A DNA stretch of 64,000 nt from assembly GCA_963785765.1 (NCBI GenBank), contig CAWAWM010000008.1, positions 930,001-994,000 of the forward strand, given 5' to 3'. The DNA is from DATBGO01 sp963785765. GTDB taxonomy: Bacteria > Actinomycetota > Actinomycetes > Streptosporangiales > Streptosporangiaceae. Shown here one piece after another: positions 50,148 to 58,925 of this stretch. A program made the position numbers and the translations under genes. Numbering within the stretch: position 1 is the stretch's first letter; every line of letters begins with the position of its first letter. The notes below the pieces were generated by a model that was not told the origin of the DNA, did no database searches, and worked only from the letters and a program-made list of their open reading frames with translations.

Positions 50148-52043
50148 ATGACCGAAGGATCGCTGCGCCAGGACGGCCTGGATGCCGTGAACCCGCTGCG
50201 AACGCCCAGGGCGGCGGCGGTGGCCGGGATCGTGTTTGCGCTGCTGCTGATCGCTGCACTGGTACTGATCAAGATCTCCACTCCCGCCGATACTGGCAGC
50301 CCAGGCGGCTGGCTGACCAGCCCGACGCGACGGGCCGCCGTGGCGGTGGCCCTGAACCTGGTCCCGTTCGCCGGGATCGCGTTCCTGTGGTTCATCGGGG
50401 TACTCAGGGACCGGATCGGCGGCCACGAAGATCGATTCTTCGGCACCGTATTCCTGGGCAGCGGCCTGCTGTTCGTGGCCATGCTGTTCGTGGCCGCGGC
50501 ATTCGCGGGCGGCCTCATCGTGGCCGGGTCCCGTGAGTCGGGTCCGCCCGGGACCGACACCCTGGTGCTCGGCCGCAACGCCACGTCGATCCTGCTGAAT
50601 GTCTACGCGATGCGGATGGCCGCGGTGTTCACGCTCACCACGGTGACCATCGCGCGCCGCACCAGGTTCATTTCTAGCTGGCTGGTCCCCGCCGGGCTGG
50701 TGAGCGCGCTGGTGCTGCTGTTCGGCGTCAGCATCTCCGCCTGGGTGGAACTGCTGTTCCCGGCCTGGATCCTGGCCCTGAGCATCGACATCCTGGCGGT
50801 GGGCCCGAGGGGCCGGCCGGGGTCAGGACAGCACCCGGCGCCTGAAGTTGCGCAGTCCGATCGCGAGGAACGCGGCACCGAAGGCGATCACCACCGGATA
50901 GATCACGTAAAGGTGCATGTGCGGGGCTTCGGTGAAGGCGGCCCGCATTCCCTCGTTCACGTAGATGAGCGGGTTGATCAGCACGATCGTCTGCAGCCAG
51001 TGCCAGCCGCCGACGGTGACCGGCGCGAGCTTGGTCCACGAGTAGTACGTGCCGCCCAGGAAGGTGATCGGCAGGATGATGAAGCCGAACATCAGCCCGA
51101 TGTTCCTTGGCTCGAAGCTGGTGCCGAGAACGAGCCCGAGCCCGGCCATCGACACGCAGGCCAGCGGCACGAACGTCAGGATGATCCACCAGTGCAGCGA
51201 CAGATGAGCGTGTACCCCAGGCGCATGCACGACCGACGCCATCGGCAGCACGATGATCGCCGACAGCACGCCCTGAGCCGCGCCCGACAGCACCTTGGCG
51301 ATGGCCACCAGCCAGATGGGGCAGGGGGCCTGCACCCGGTCCTCGATCTCGCGGGTGAAGCCGAATTCCTGGGCCATGGCCAGGGCGATCGACTGCACGC
51401 CCTGGAACATCACCGAGATGCCCACCACCCCGGGCACCAGGACGGTCGCGAAGGCGGACTCGGCGACCGTGCCGTGGCCGCCGATACCCTGGCCGATCTT
51501 GGGGAACACGAACAGGAAGACGAAGCAGAGCAGGAACGGCTGGATGACGGTACGGAGCACGAACTCCCAGAGGTGCTTGCGCAGCACCACGACGTCGCGC
51601 AGCATCAGCGCGCCCAGTGCGGTCCAGCTCGCCGCGGCCACCGATCGGGCCGGGCCGCCGCCGATCTGCCTGGCTGCCGCGCGCGGCGAATCCTGCGGGC
51701 TCTGTTGCGAGGTCGTGGACGCGGCCATCAGTCCCGCAGCTCCTTACCGGTCAGGTTGATGAACACGGTCTCGAGGCTGGGCTCCGAAATCGACACGTCG
51801 ACCAGGTCGAACCCGCCGCGCTCGGCGGCCAGCACGATGCGCGGCACGAGCCGGTCGTTGCCCTGCATGTGCAGCTGGACACCGCCGTCCACCTGGCGGG
51901 TGCGGGTCACGCCCTCGACGTCGCCGGTGAGCAGCTCCGCGAGCTGGCCGGCGTCGCCGGTGGTCTTCACGGTGACCACCGTGTCAGCGCCGACGCTCTG
52001 CTTGAGCGCGGCCGGGGTGTCGAGGGCCAGGATCTGGCCGTGA
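50148..52043 (+). CDS. Membrane protein whose frame runs on across antisense ABC genes
   Basis: A GGGGGAGG site precedes the ATG. Residues 1 to about 225 form a convincing membrane protein with about five helices (AAVAGIVFALLLIAALVLI, ALNLVPFAGIAFLWFIGVL, and a C-terminal WVELLFPAWILALSIDIL). After about 50822 the frame continues for 406 more codons opposite the two ABC-transporter genes, with Arg/His/Gln-rich, unstructured content. I take only 50148 to about 50822 as the real protein and infer that its normal stop has been lost. The product could still carry the long tail. Confidence 0.5.
   Translation: MTEGSLRQDGLDAVNPLRTPRAAAVAGIVFALLLIAALVLIKISTPADTGSPGGWLTSPTRRAAVAVALNLVPFAGIAFLWFIGVLRDRIGGHEDRFFGTVFLGSGLLFVAMLFVAAAFAGGLIVAGSRESGPPGTDTLVLGRNATSILLNVYAMRMAAVFTLTTVTIARRTRFISSWLVPAGLVSALVLLFGVSISAWVELLFPAWILALSIDILAVGPRGRPGSGQHPAPEVAQSDREERGTEGDHHRIDHVKVHVRGFGEGGPHSLVHVDERVDQHDRLQPVPAADGDRRELGPRVVRAAQEGDRQDDEAEHQPDVPWLEAGAENEPEPGHRHAGQRHERQDDPPVQRQMSVYPRRMHDRRHRQHDDRRQHALSRARQHLGDGHQPDGAGGLHPVLDLAGEAEFLGHGQGDRLHALEHHRDAHHPGHQDGREGGLGDRAVAADTLADLGEHEQEDEAEQERLDDGTEHELPEVLAQHHDVAQHQRAQCGPARRGHRSGRAAADLPGCRARRILRALLRGRGRGHQSRSSLPVRLMNTVSRLGSEIDTSTRSNPPRSAASTMRGTSRSLPCMCSWTPPSTWRVRVTPSTSPVSSSASWPASPVVFTVTTVSAPTLCLSAAGVSRARIWP
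50823..51728 (-). CDS. ABC-2 type transporter permease
   Basis: 301 residues. About six membrane helices. ABC-2 landmarks are the N-terminal LRDVVVLRKHLWEFVLRTVIQPF, FGFTREIEDRVQAPCPIWLVAIAKVL, and FIILPITFLGGTYYSWT. It forms a drug or lipid exporter (DrrB/NodJ-like) with the ATPase at 51728. The ATG overlaps the ATPase stop by one base (TGATG). The Ser/Gln/Ala-rich N-terminus is cytoplasmic. Confidence 0.88.
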   Translation of the reverse strand: MAASTTSQQSPQDSPRAAARQIGGGPARSVAAASWTALGALMLRDVVVLRKHLWEFVLRTVIQPFLLCFVFLFVFPKIGQGIGGHGTVAESAFATVLVPGVVGISVMFQGVQSIALAMAQEFGFTREIEDRVQAPCPIWLVAIAKVLSGAAQGVLSAIIVLPMASVVHAPGVHAHLSLHWWIILTFVPLACVSMAGLGLVLGTSFEPRNIGLMFGFIILPITFLGGTYYSWTKLAPVTVGGWHWLQTIVLINPLIYVNEGMRAAFTEAPHMHLYVIYPVVIAFGAAFLAIGLRNFRRRVLS

Positions 52044-52729
52044 TCCATGATGGCCACCCGCTGGCAGAGCCGGTCGGCCTCCTCCATGTAGTGGGTCGTG
52101 AGCAGGATCGTCTGGCCTTGGCCGTGCAGCTCGCCGAGCAGGTCCCACAACGCGAGCCGGCTCTGCGGATCCAGCCCGGCGGTCGGCTCGTCCAGGAAGA
52201 GCACCGACGGGCGGTGGAAGATGGCCCGCGCCACCATGAGCCGCTGCGCCATCCCGCCGGACAGCGCGTACACCGACGCCTTGCCCCATTTCGACAGCTG
52301 GAACTGTTCGAGCAGCTCGTCGGCGGTCCGCCGGGAGGCTTTGGCGCTGATGCCGAACAGCCGGCCGTGGAAGTACAGGTTCTCCCAGACCGTGAGCTGG
52401 CGGTCCAGGGTGTTCTGCTGGGAGACGATCCCGCTGAGCTGCTTGGCCAGCGCGGGATGTCGCGCGACGTCGATGCCCGCCAGGTAGGCCCGGCCTGAGG
52501 TCGGGACCACCCGCGTGGTGAGGATCCCGGCGGTGGTGGTCTTCCCCGCGCCGTTGGGTCCCAGCAAGCCGAAGATCTCGCCCGCCTGGACGTCCAGGTT
52601 TAGCCGGTCGACGGCGGCGAAGTCGGTCCCCGGGTAGACCTTGGTCAGGTCCTCGGTATGAATGACCGGGGCCGGCGGACCGGCGGGGCGGCCGACCATG
52701 CTGGCCTGCGCTGGGCTGCTCATCGCCAC
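51728..52729 (-). CDS. ABC transporter ATP-binding protein, DrrA type
   Basis: 333-residue ATPase of the daunorubicin-resistance/ABC-2 exporter family. Walker A GPNGAGKTTTAG, signature LSGGMAQRL, Walker B LFLDEPTAGLDP, H-loop TTHYME, plus the extended C-terminal domain (about 230-333) that DrrA-type subunits use for regulation. Its partner is the permease directly downstream. Likely exports a hydrophobic compound or lipid; substrate unknown. Confidence 0.9.
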   Translation of the reverse strand: MAMSSPAQASMVGRPAGPPAPVIHTEDLTKVYPGTDFAAVDRLNLDVQAGEIFGLLGPNGAGKTTTAGILTTRVVPTSGRAYLAGIDVARHPALAKQLSGIVSQQNTLDRQLTVWENLYFHGRLFGISAKASRRTADELLEQFQLSKWGKASVYALSGGMAQRLMVARAIFHRPSVLFLDEPTAGLDPQSRLALWDLLGELHGQGQTILLTTHYMEEADRLCQRVAIMDHGQILALDTPAALKQSVGADTVVTVKTTGDAGQLAELLTGDVEGVTRTRQVDGGVQLHMQGNDRLVPRIVLAAERGGFDLVDVSISEPSLETVFINLTGKELRD

Positions 52730-52780
52730 TCATCGTAGCCCGGCTGGGGCAGGGGCAGGGCCGGTGTGCCTGGCGGCCGG

Positions 52781-53131
52781 TCAGGCCTCGTCGTCCAGCT
52801 CGTCCAGTGCGTCGATGGCGTCCCTGAGCCGCTCGACCGCGGCCAGGATCGACCCGTCGATGGCTGGTCCCTCGCCGCCGCCGCTGGCCTCCGGGCTCGG
52901 CCAGTCGTAGGAGTCCACGACCGCCAGCGCGGCCTCTTGCAGATGCTCAGCAGGCGCATCAGCCTCCAGCAGGCTGGCCAGCCGCCGCACCGGCTCCGCC
53001 AGAGCCGAGACCTCGGGCGGGACATCCCCGGTCGGCAGATGATGATGCATCGCCTGGACCAGGCGAGCCACATCGGCCCGGAACGTCTCCTCCCGGTCCC
53101 GCTGCGCCGCATCCTCCATGCTCTGGACCAT
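52781..53131 (-). CDS. Hypothetical helical protein
   Basis: 116 residues, mostly helical and acidic: MVQSMEDAAQRDREETFRAD, DVPPEVSALAEPVRRLASLLEAD, and a C-terminal ERLRDAIDALDELDDEA. Start at the ATG 53131 or 53119; codons above are Pro/Arg-rich and not conserved-looking. It lies downstream of the CBS-domain gene on the same strand. No family recognised. Confidence 0.5.
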   Translation of the reverse strand: MVQSMEDAAQRDREETFRADVARLVQAMHHHLPTGDVPPEVSALAEPVRRLASLLEADAPAEHLQEAALAVVDSYDWPSPEASGGGEGPAIDGSILAAVERLRDAIDALDELDDEA

Positions 53132-53169
53132 ACTCGGGTGGCCCGAGCCCGGGCGGCGCGGTAGGTACG

Positions 53170-53562
53170 TCAGCGGGCCAGCGGGCGGCGGATCCGGGCC
53201 GCGAACAGGTCGCGGAGGCTGACCACGCCGCAGACGGTGCGGCCCTCCACGACCGGCAGGTGGCGGAACCCGTGCAGCAGCATCATCTGGGCCGCTTCTT
53301 CGACTGAGGTGTCCGGGCTGGCCGCGTGCGGGTCGGGCGTCATCCATTCCGACACCGCGGACGTCGACAGGTTCTCGCCGGAGGCCGCGGCCCGGAGCAC
53401 ATCTCGCTCGGTGAGGATCCCGGCCAGGAATGACCCCTGCATGACAACGGCCGAGCCCACGTTGGCCCGCACCATGTCAGCGGCGGCCGCCGCGACTGAC
53501 TCGTCCCGCGTGATCACCGCTACCCGCGTGGTCATCAGGTCCCTGAGCACCGTCATGGCCAT
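53170..53562 (-). CDS. CBS domain-pair protein
   Basis: 130 residues comprising two CBS motifs. First: RDLMTTRVAVITRDESVAAAAADMVRANVGSAVV with GILTERD; second: VSEWMTPDPHAASPDTSVEEAAQMMLLHGFRHLPVVE and GVVSLRDLF. Such pairs bind adenosine nucleotides (ATP, AMP, SAM) and sense energy state. It is a stand-alone sensor; partner unknown. It is in line with the 53584 and 52781 genes, which may be cotranscribed. Confidence 0.87.
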   Translation of the reverse strand: MAMTVLRDLMTTRVAVITRDESVAAAAADMVRANVGSAVVMQGSFLAGILTERDVLRAAASGENLSTSAVSEWMTPDPHAASPDTSVEEAAQMMLLHGFRHLPVVEGRTVCGVVSLRDLFAARIRRPLAR

Positions 53563-53583
53563 CGTCCCTGGTGTCCGGCGCGG

Positions 53584-53826
53584 TCAGCCACTGCCGCCGA
53601 CCTCATCCAGCTCAGCGTCACGGTGCGGGGTGGCGGGTCCGGCCAGTTCCTCGGACAGCATTCGCCACAGCGAGCCGGCCCAGGCGGACAGGGCAGGCCA
53701 CTTCTTCCAGAAGAGCTGCAGAGTCGTCTCGTCGAACTCGATGTGGGCGCGCTCGGGGGTAATGGAATCCCGGAGTTCTTCGAGACTGTGAATCAGCTCC
53801 AGGAACACCTCGGCCGGATCATCCAC
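53584..53826 (-). CDS. Hypothetical 80-residue protein
   Basis: From the GTG at 53826, which has an AGAGGTG site 5 bases upstream. The sequence is amphipathic: DPAEVFLELIHSLEELRDSI, then LFWKKWPALSAWAGSLW and LSEELAGPA. Helical; no membrane segment or known motif. An upstream ATG at 53910 would add an Arg-rich stretch and looks less likely. It is the first gene of the short leftward run that includes the CBS protein. Confidence 0.55.
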   Translation of the reverse strand: MDDPAEVFLELIHSLEELRDSITPERAHIEFDETTLQLFWKKWPALSAWAGSLWRMLSEELAGPATPHRDAELDEVGGSG

Positions 53827-53971
53827 GCAATCACCTCTTCGCGCGAGTCTAAGCCTGCGGGCAGCGGCAGCGCGAGGGCTGGCCGGTCGCAGGTAATCCT
53901 TTGACATCACAGGCTTAGATATCTAACATTTATCTCGATGGCACGCAGCCAGGGTGAGCGAGGAGGAATCC

Positions 53972-54793
53972 ATGAGTGATCTGCCGATGCAGGGCCGGGT
54001 GGCCCTGGTAGCCGGAGCAAGCAAGGGGATCGGGACCGTGACCGCGCAGGCCTTCGCGGACGCCGGGGCCGCCGTGGTGATAGCCGCCCGCGACGCCGCC
54101 GCCGTGCGGACGGTCGCGGACCGCATCGAGGCCGGCGGCGGCCGGGCGATCGCCGTCCGCTCGGACGTCACCGATGCTGAGTCGGTGCGCAGCCTGGTGG
54201 ACCGGGCGATGGCGACATACGGTCGGCTGGATGCGGCCTTTAACAATGCGACCGACGGGCCGCGGCCAGCGCCGCTCGCGGAGATAGACCCGGACGAGTT
54301 CGACCGGGGCATCGCGACCAATGTCCGCGGTACGTTTCTCGGGATGAAGTTCCAGGTCCCGGCGATGCTTCGCGGCGGCGGCGGCACGATCGTGAACATG
54401 GCCTCGCTGGCCGGCCTGACCGGTACGGCCAGCCTGGCCGCTTATGTCGCGGGCAAGGCCGGGATCATCGGGCTGACTAAGGTCGCCGCGCTCGACTATG
54501 CCGACCAGGGGATCCGGGTGAACGTCGTGGCACCAGGCCCGATCCTGACCCATCACCTCGAGGCGGCCGGGCCGCAGGCGCAGCGACTGGCCGCGCTCTC
54601 CACGCCGATGCGCAGGACCGGCACCGCTGCGGAAGTCGCCCGGGTGGTGCTCTGGCTGTGCACCGCCGAGTCATCGTTTGTCACCGGTGCTGTCATACCG
54701 GTTGACGGCGGGCAAGCCGCCGGAATCAAGCCGCCGCAAATGTACCGGCCTGGGCAGCCGATGGCTGAGCCAGAATCTGCCGGCCTCGGGTAG
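53972..54793 (+). CDS. SDR family oxidoreductase
   Basis: 273-residue classical SDR. Glycine motif GASKGIG, YVAGK with the catalytic Tyr/Lys, catalytic Ser in NMASLAG, PGPILT and the C-terminal GAVIPVDGG. The usual NNAG reads NNATDG, a small departure. An AGGAGGA site precedes the ATG at 53972. The 16-residue C-terminal extension beyond VDGG is Pro-rich. Substrate unknown. Confidence 0.87.
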   Translation: MSDLPMQGRVALVAGASKGIGTVTAQAFADAGAAVVIAARDAAAVRTVADRIEAGGGRAIAVRSDVTDAESVRSLVDRAMATYGRLDAAFNNATDGPRPAPLAEIDPDEFDRGIATNVRGTFLGMKFQVPAMLRGGGGTIVNMASLAGLTGTASLAAYVAGKAGIIGLTKVAALDYADQGIRVNVVAPGPILTHHLEAAGPQAQRLAALSTPMRRTGTAAEVARVVLWLCTAESSFVTGAVIPVDGGQAAGIKPPQMYRPGQPMAEPESAGLG

Positions 54794-54859
54794 CCGATAT
54801 TGGCAAGCTTGTTGCGAGCCAATGAGGTGGCCAGTACCGTTCCGGCAGCCAAACCAATT

Positions 54860-54886
54860 TCGGCCGGGAGGCCGATTTCCTTTCTT
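54860..54886 (+). terminator. Hairpin with pyrimidine-rich tail
   Basis: A 6-bp stem (54860-54865 with 54870-54875, GGGA loop) is followed by TTTCCTTTCTT, the best intrinsic-terminator-like signal in the window. It lies after the SDR gene and 20 bases before the secreted peptidase start, so it could also act as an attenuator for the latter. Confidence 0.45.
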
Positions 54887-54906
54887 GACGTATAAGGGGG
54901 ATTCGT

Positions 54907-55806
54907 ATGGGTGTACTGCGCAGTTCGCTAATCTTAACCGCCGCCGCGGTCATGGCAGCCGGGTCGGCAGCGCTCGCCGCCGGCGCGACAGCCACCACCG
55001 CTGCCGCCGGGAGCCGGGTGGTCCGGCCGATGGCACAACGCCCGCCGACGAGGTTCCTGACCGAGGCGCGCGACGCGCTGGTCAGCTACCTCCGTGACAA
55101 TCACCCGCAGGTCGAGCTGGTGCATCCAGGTCAGGCGCACTCCAGGCTCGCAGGCACCTCAGTGGCGTCCAGCTACAACTGGTCCGGCTACGCCGACTCC
55201 GCCACCACCAGCGGCACCTTCACCAGGGTCAGCGGTCAGTGGATCACCCCGAACGTGACGTGCAGCAGCGAGGACACGATCACCTCGGAGTGGGTCGGCA
55301 TCGACGGCTGGGACAGCGGAACCGTCGAGCAGGATGGCACGCTCGGCTGGTGCTTCGAGAGCAGGCCGACCTACTTCACCTGGTACGAGATGTACCCGGC
55401 CGGCACGGTCGAGGTGGGCAGCACGCTGCGGCCTGGCGACAAGATCACCGCGACCGTGTCCCGCAGCGGCACCGCCTACAAGCTGGGGCTGACCGACTGG
55501 ACGCACCCGGCCGACAGCTTCGCCAAGACGGCGACCTGCGCGCTGACTACCTGCCTGGACACCAGCGCGGAGTGGGTCGCGGAGCGGCCCGCGTTCTCGA
55601 TCGGCATCGCGCCGCTGGCCGACTACGCCAGCTGGAAGCTCTTCGGCGGCACGGAGACCGCTAGCGGCAAGGCCGGCACGATCTCCAGCTATCCCACCAA
55701 TATCCGGACGAACATGGTGGACGCCACCGATTCCTACCAGCTGTCCAGCGCCTCGGCGCTGACCGGCGGCACCAGCTTCACTACCACCTGGCGCAACAGC
55801 TACTAG
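54907..55806 (+). CDS. Secreted G1 family glutamic endopeptidase
   Basis: 299 residues with a signal peptide (about 1-32: MGVLRSSLILTAAAVMAAG, AALAAGA). After a pro-segment the mature domain begins at about SSYNWSGYADS. The eqolisin catalytic dyad is present: Gln in VSGQWITP and Glu in AEWVAERP. Two Cys pairs are likely disulfides. G1 peptidases are acid endopeptidases mainly known from fungi, with bacterial members in actinomycetes and soil bacteria. An AAGGGGG site precedes the ATG. Confidence 0.87.
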   Translation: MGVLRSSLILTAAAVMAAGSAALAAGATATTAAAGSRVVRPMAQRPPTRFLTEARDALVSYLRDNHPQVELVHPGQAHSRLAGTSVASSYNWSGYADSATTSGTFTRVSGQWITPNVTCSSEDTITSEWVGIDGWDSGTVEQDGTLGWCFESRPTYFTWYEMYPAGTVEVGSTLRPGDKITATVSRSGTAYKLGLTDWTHPADSFAKTATCALTTCLDTSAEWVAERPAFSIGIAPLADYASWKLFGGTETASGKAGTISSYPTNIRTNMVDATDSYQLSSASALTGGTSFTTTWRNSY

Positions 55807-57481
55807 AGCCGGCCGCGGACGCGGTCACGCCAGGGGCGCCCGTCCGGGTCGTACACGATCCGGTACAGCGGGGTGGCCCACAGCCGCTGCGTGGTGCTGG
55901 GGGAGTAGCCGTGATGGGGCACGACGCGGCCGGCCTGCTGGGTCCTGGCCTGCCGCCGTCGTGCCACGCGGCCAGCTGCTCCGCCTGCTGCCGGAACGCG
56001 GCGAAGGCGTCCTCCGGATGCATCAGGTCGGCCAGGTCGGCTGCGTCCCGGTCGAGGTGCTCACGCCAGAGCCTGAGCCGTAGGTCACGGGCGAAGGTCC
56101 GGGCGCCGTCGCCCAGGCCGGCCGGGTCGCGCGGGTCCCTGGGGTCCCGCTCGGAGTCGAGCACGCCGATCGACAGCTCGCTGTCGTGGCTCCAGAACCG
56201 CCGGTTGAGGTTGTCCGAGCCGATCATCGCCCAGACGTCGTCGACCACCACGACCTTGGCGTGCACTTATACCGGCGTGCCCTGATGATTCTCCAGGTCG
56301 TAGACCGCGAACCGGTGGCCGCCCGCGGCGGCGCAGGCTCGCATCACCTGATGGCGAGCCAGCAGGCCGGGCATCCTGGTGACCGGGCCGTCGTTGTCCG
56401 GGTGGCGCGGCACGACGGCAATGACGTGCAGGCCAGGCTGATCACGCAGGGCCGATGCGATGATCTCGCCCACTGGCCTGGACCACAGGTACTGATCCTC
56501 CAGGTAGACGAGCCGGCGAGCACGCGCAAGCGCTTTGCGGTACGCGTGGGCGATGCTCCGCTCGCCGAGCGGCGCGAACGGGTACCTGCGGAGCCGGGCT
56601 GGATAGGTGCGCAGCACCTGGACGGCGTGCGGACCGCGCCTGGTGCCGTCGTCGGCGGTGGGTTCAGGCAGCGGCCTGCTCGTCATGGCGCCCATGTGGT
56701 ACGCCCGGTCATACAGCTGGCGAACCGGGCTGGGCAGGTCCAGGACGCTGCTGCCGTACCAGCGCTCCCTGAATGTGTGCTCCAGGTCGTGCACGGCAGG
56801 CCCGTGCACCGCAGCCTGGATGTCGTGCCAGGGCGGCCGCTGGCCGTAGCTAGCGGGGAACTCCATCACTTGCGGATCGCCGGGGTGACGGGCGTCGTCG
56901 TTGCGGCTGTGACCGAGGTCGATGCCGCCGACGAACGCTACGTCCCGGCCGGGCGAGCCGGGGTGCCTGACGACGACGAGTTTCTGATGATGGCTGCCGC
57001 CCCGCCGGGTCCGGGCATCGAGCAGTACCTGGCCGCCGTCCTCGCCGATCCGCCGGACGAATCCCGCGTTGGCCTCTTCTGACTGCCGCAGCGCCTTGGG
57101 GTGTGAGCGCCACAGCAGCCCGAAGACCCCGGCCCCGCGGCGCGCGGCCTGGCCAAGTACCTCACCAACCTCCGAGCCCGGACCATCGAGCCGCTCGTCC
57201 AGGTCGCCCCGGAAGTCCAGGAAGTACACCTCGTCCCCGGCCGCGGCAGCCAGGAGCTCCCGGCACAGCCTGGCGAAGTAGTTCCGCCCGTCGACGAGCG
57301 GCTCGACCAGATTCCCGACCGTGAACATCCGCAGGTCGGTCGCGGGATTGGCGCGGTCGCCGGCGGCCAGGAACCAGGACACGATGGCCGGATCGTCGAC
57401 CGGATGATCGGGCGCATCCTGTTCCAGGGGATCATCATCCGGCGCGGCGGCCTCAGGGAGCATGTCCGAATTGTGCATCAT
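55803..57481 (-). pseudogene. Phospholipase D-like protein, broken by a nonsense codon and a frameshift
   Basis: From the ATG at 57481 the frame gives the N-terminal half of a bacterial PLD with the first HKD-type motif (SHHQKLVVV) and FVGGIDLGH. It runs to NHQGTPV and then a TAA at 56267-56269 exactly where a Tyr codon is expected. The next codons, in frame, are VHAKVVVVDDVWAMIGSDN, the second HKD motif. Near 55955-55963 one base is missing; the rest (VVPHHGYSP, LYRIVYDPDGRPW) continues in another frame to the stop at 55803. Both lesions make the full enzyme unlikely. The family hydrolyses phospholipids or transfers phosphatidyl groups. Confidence 0.75.
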
Positions 57482-57702
57482 CGCGGTCGCGCCCGTCCCC
57501 GGCCGCGGCGAAACTTGCCTGGCCCGCGTCGGCCGGGGCAGCGGCGGCCGGGGCGGCGGCGGCAGGCGGCGGCCCTGCGGTCGTACTGGAACCAGGCCAG
57601 GCCTGATCAGGCCGCCAAGTCAGCCGTTCTTGGTACCCCGCGCGTTTCGCGTGCGTCATGCTGGAGAGAGTGATGAGACTGTCATACCTGAAGGAGTAGG
57701 TC

Positions 57703-57771
57703 ATGACCGTTCGCCGCTGTCATTCTGCGTGGTCCAGGCATGGCCGCGCGGATGCTGTGGCGGCCCGGTGA
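57703..57771 (+). CDS. 22-codon leader peptide ahead of the DMT transporter
   Basis: ATG at 57703 with AAGGAG 7 bases upstream. The peptide is MTVRRCHSAWSRHGRADAVA plus AR, basic, with one Cys and two His. Its TGA overlaps the GTG of the transporter gene (GTGA). The transporter itself has no ribosome site of its own, so it probably depends on translation of this leader. Function may be regulatory coupling or attenuation. Confidence 0.5.
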   Translation: MTVRRCHSAWSRHGRADAVAAR

Positions 57772-58886
57772 ACATCGGGATCGGCCTCGTAGCTGCCATG
57801 CTGGTCGGAGTCGGCTTGGTGCTGCAGCAGCATGCCGCCGAACAGGCGCCGAAGGCCTATTTCCTGCGGCTGCGCCTGATCGCTGAACTGCTGCGGCAGC
57901 GGCGCTGGCTGGCTGGGATCGCCATCATGGTGGCGGGCCAGATCCTTTCGGCCTGGACGATCGGTCACCTTTCGCTGTCGCTCGCCGAGCCATTGCTGGC
58001 CACCGAGCTCATCTTTGCCCTGATCGTGGCCGTGCCGCTGAGTCGTGAGCGGTTGCAGAAATCGGAGATGATCGGCGCGGTCCTGCTTAGCGCGGGCGTG
58101 GCGGCATTGTCGGTGTCGCGGTCGATCAATACCCAGGGACTGCGCTTCGGCTCGGCCGCTTACTGGCCTGCCGCGGCAGCTATCGGCGCCATCGCGCTCT
58201 GCCTCATCCGCGCCGGGTGGCGGCGCGAAGGTCACCAGCGGGCGCTGCTCACCGGGACCGCCAGCGGCCTGATCTTCGGGATTTCGGACGCGCTAACCCG
58301 CCAGACCTTGGAGATCATCAGCCGTCACTCGCTCGTGGCCGCGCTGACCAGCTGGCCCGCCTATTGCCTGGTCGCCACCAGCCTGGTCGCGCTGTGGCTG
58401 ATGGAGAGTTCGTTCAACGCGGCTCCGCTGCACGCCTCGCTCCCGGCCATCACCGCCGCCGAGCCGGTGGCCGGCATCCTGCTGGGGGTGGTCGTGTTCG
58501 GTGACGTGATTCACGTTTCGCCCGGGCTGATCGCGCTGCAGGCGATCGGTCTCGTGGCGCTGGTCACCGGAGTGATCCTGGTGGCCCGGGCGCCCGCGCT
58601 GAGCAGTCTGCGCCCCAAGCGCTTGCTACCGGTCAGGCCTACGCGCGCCAAGCCGGCGCAGCCGGCTGGGCAGGTTGGGCCGGCGCAGCCGGCTGGGCAG
58701 GTTGGGCCGGCGCAGCCGGCTGGGCAGGTTGGGTCGGCGCGGCCGCCTGTGCAGGTTGGGCCGGCGCAGGTGGGGCTGACCCAAGCGGAGAGCGAGCCGG
58801 CCGCAGCCGGCCCGGCGGCGGAGCCGGTCGGGGCTGGCCTGGCGGCCGAGCCGGCGCAGCCTGCCCCGGAGGGCGAGAAGGTGTGA
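57768..58886 (+). CDS. DMT (EamA-like) family transporter
   Basis: 372 residues with about nine to ten membrane helices. GIGLVAAMLVGVGLVLQQHAA at the start, LSLAEPLLATELIFALIVA, SRERLQKSEMIGAVLLSAG, and HASLPAITAAEPVAGILLGVVVFGD in the second half are typical. The C-terminal 90 residues are a cytosolic Pro/Ala/Gln-rich tail with three 9-residue repeats encoded by a 27-bp array. The GTG at 57768 overlaps the leader-peptide stop. Substrate unknown; DMT proteins export amino acids, metabolites or drugs. Confidence 0.8.
   Translation: MNIGIGLVAAMLVGVGLVLQQHAAEQAPKAYFLRLRLIAELLRQRRWLAGIAIMVAGQILSAWTIGHLSLSLAEPLLATELIFALIVAVPLSRERLQKSEMIGAVLLSAGVAALSVSRSINTQGLRFGSAAYWPAAAAIGAIALCLIRAGWRREGHQRALLTGTASGLIFGISDALTRQTLEIISRHSLVAALTSWPAYCLVATSLVALWLMESSFNAAPLHASLPAITAAEPVAGILLGVVVFGDVIHVSPGLIALQAIGLVALVTGVILVARAPALSSLRPKRLLPVRPTRAKPAQPAGQVGPAQPAGQVGPAQPAGQVGSARPPVQVGPAQVGLTQAESEPAAAGPAAEPVGAGLAAEPAQPAPEGEKV
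58652..58759 (+). repeat. 27-bp coding tandem repeat in the DMT transporter tail
   Basis: Three perfect 27-base units (58652, 58679, 58706) and a degenerate fourth (58733), encoding AQPAGQVGP-type nonapeptides in the C-terminal tail. Confidence 0.9.
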
Positions 58887-58925
58887 TCAGGCGCTGTGAT
58901 CAGGCGCTCCCGCCGGGGCGGGCGG

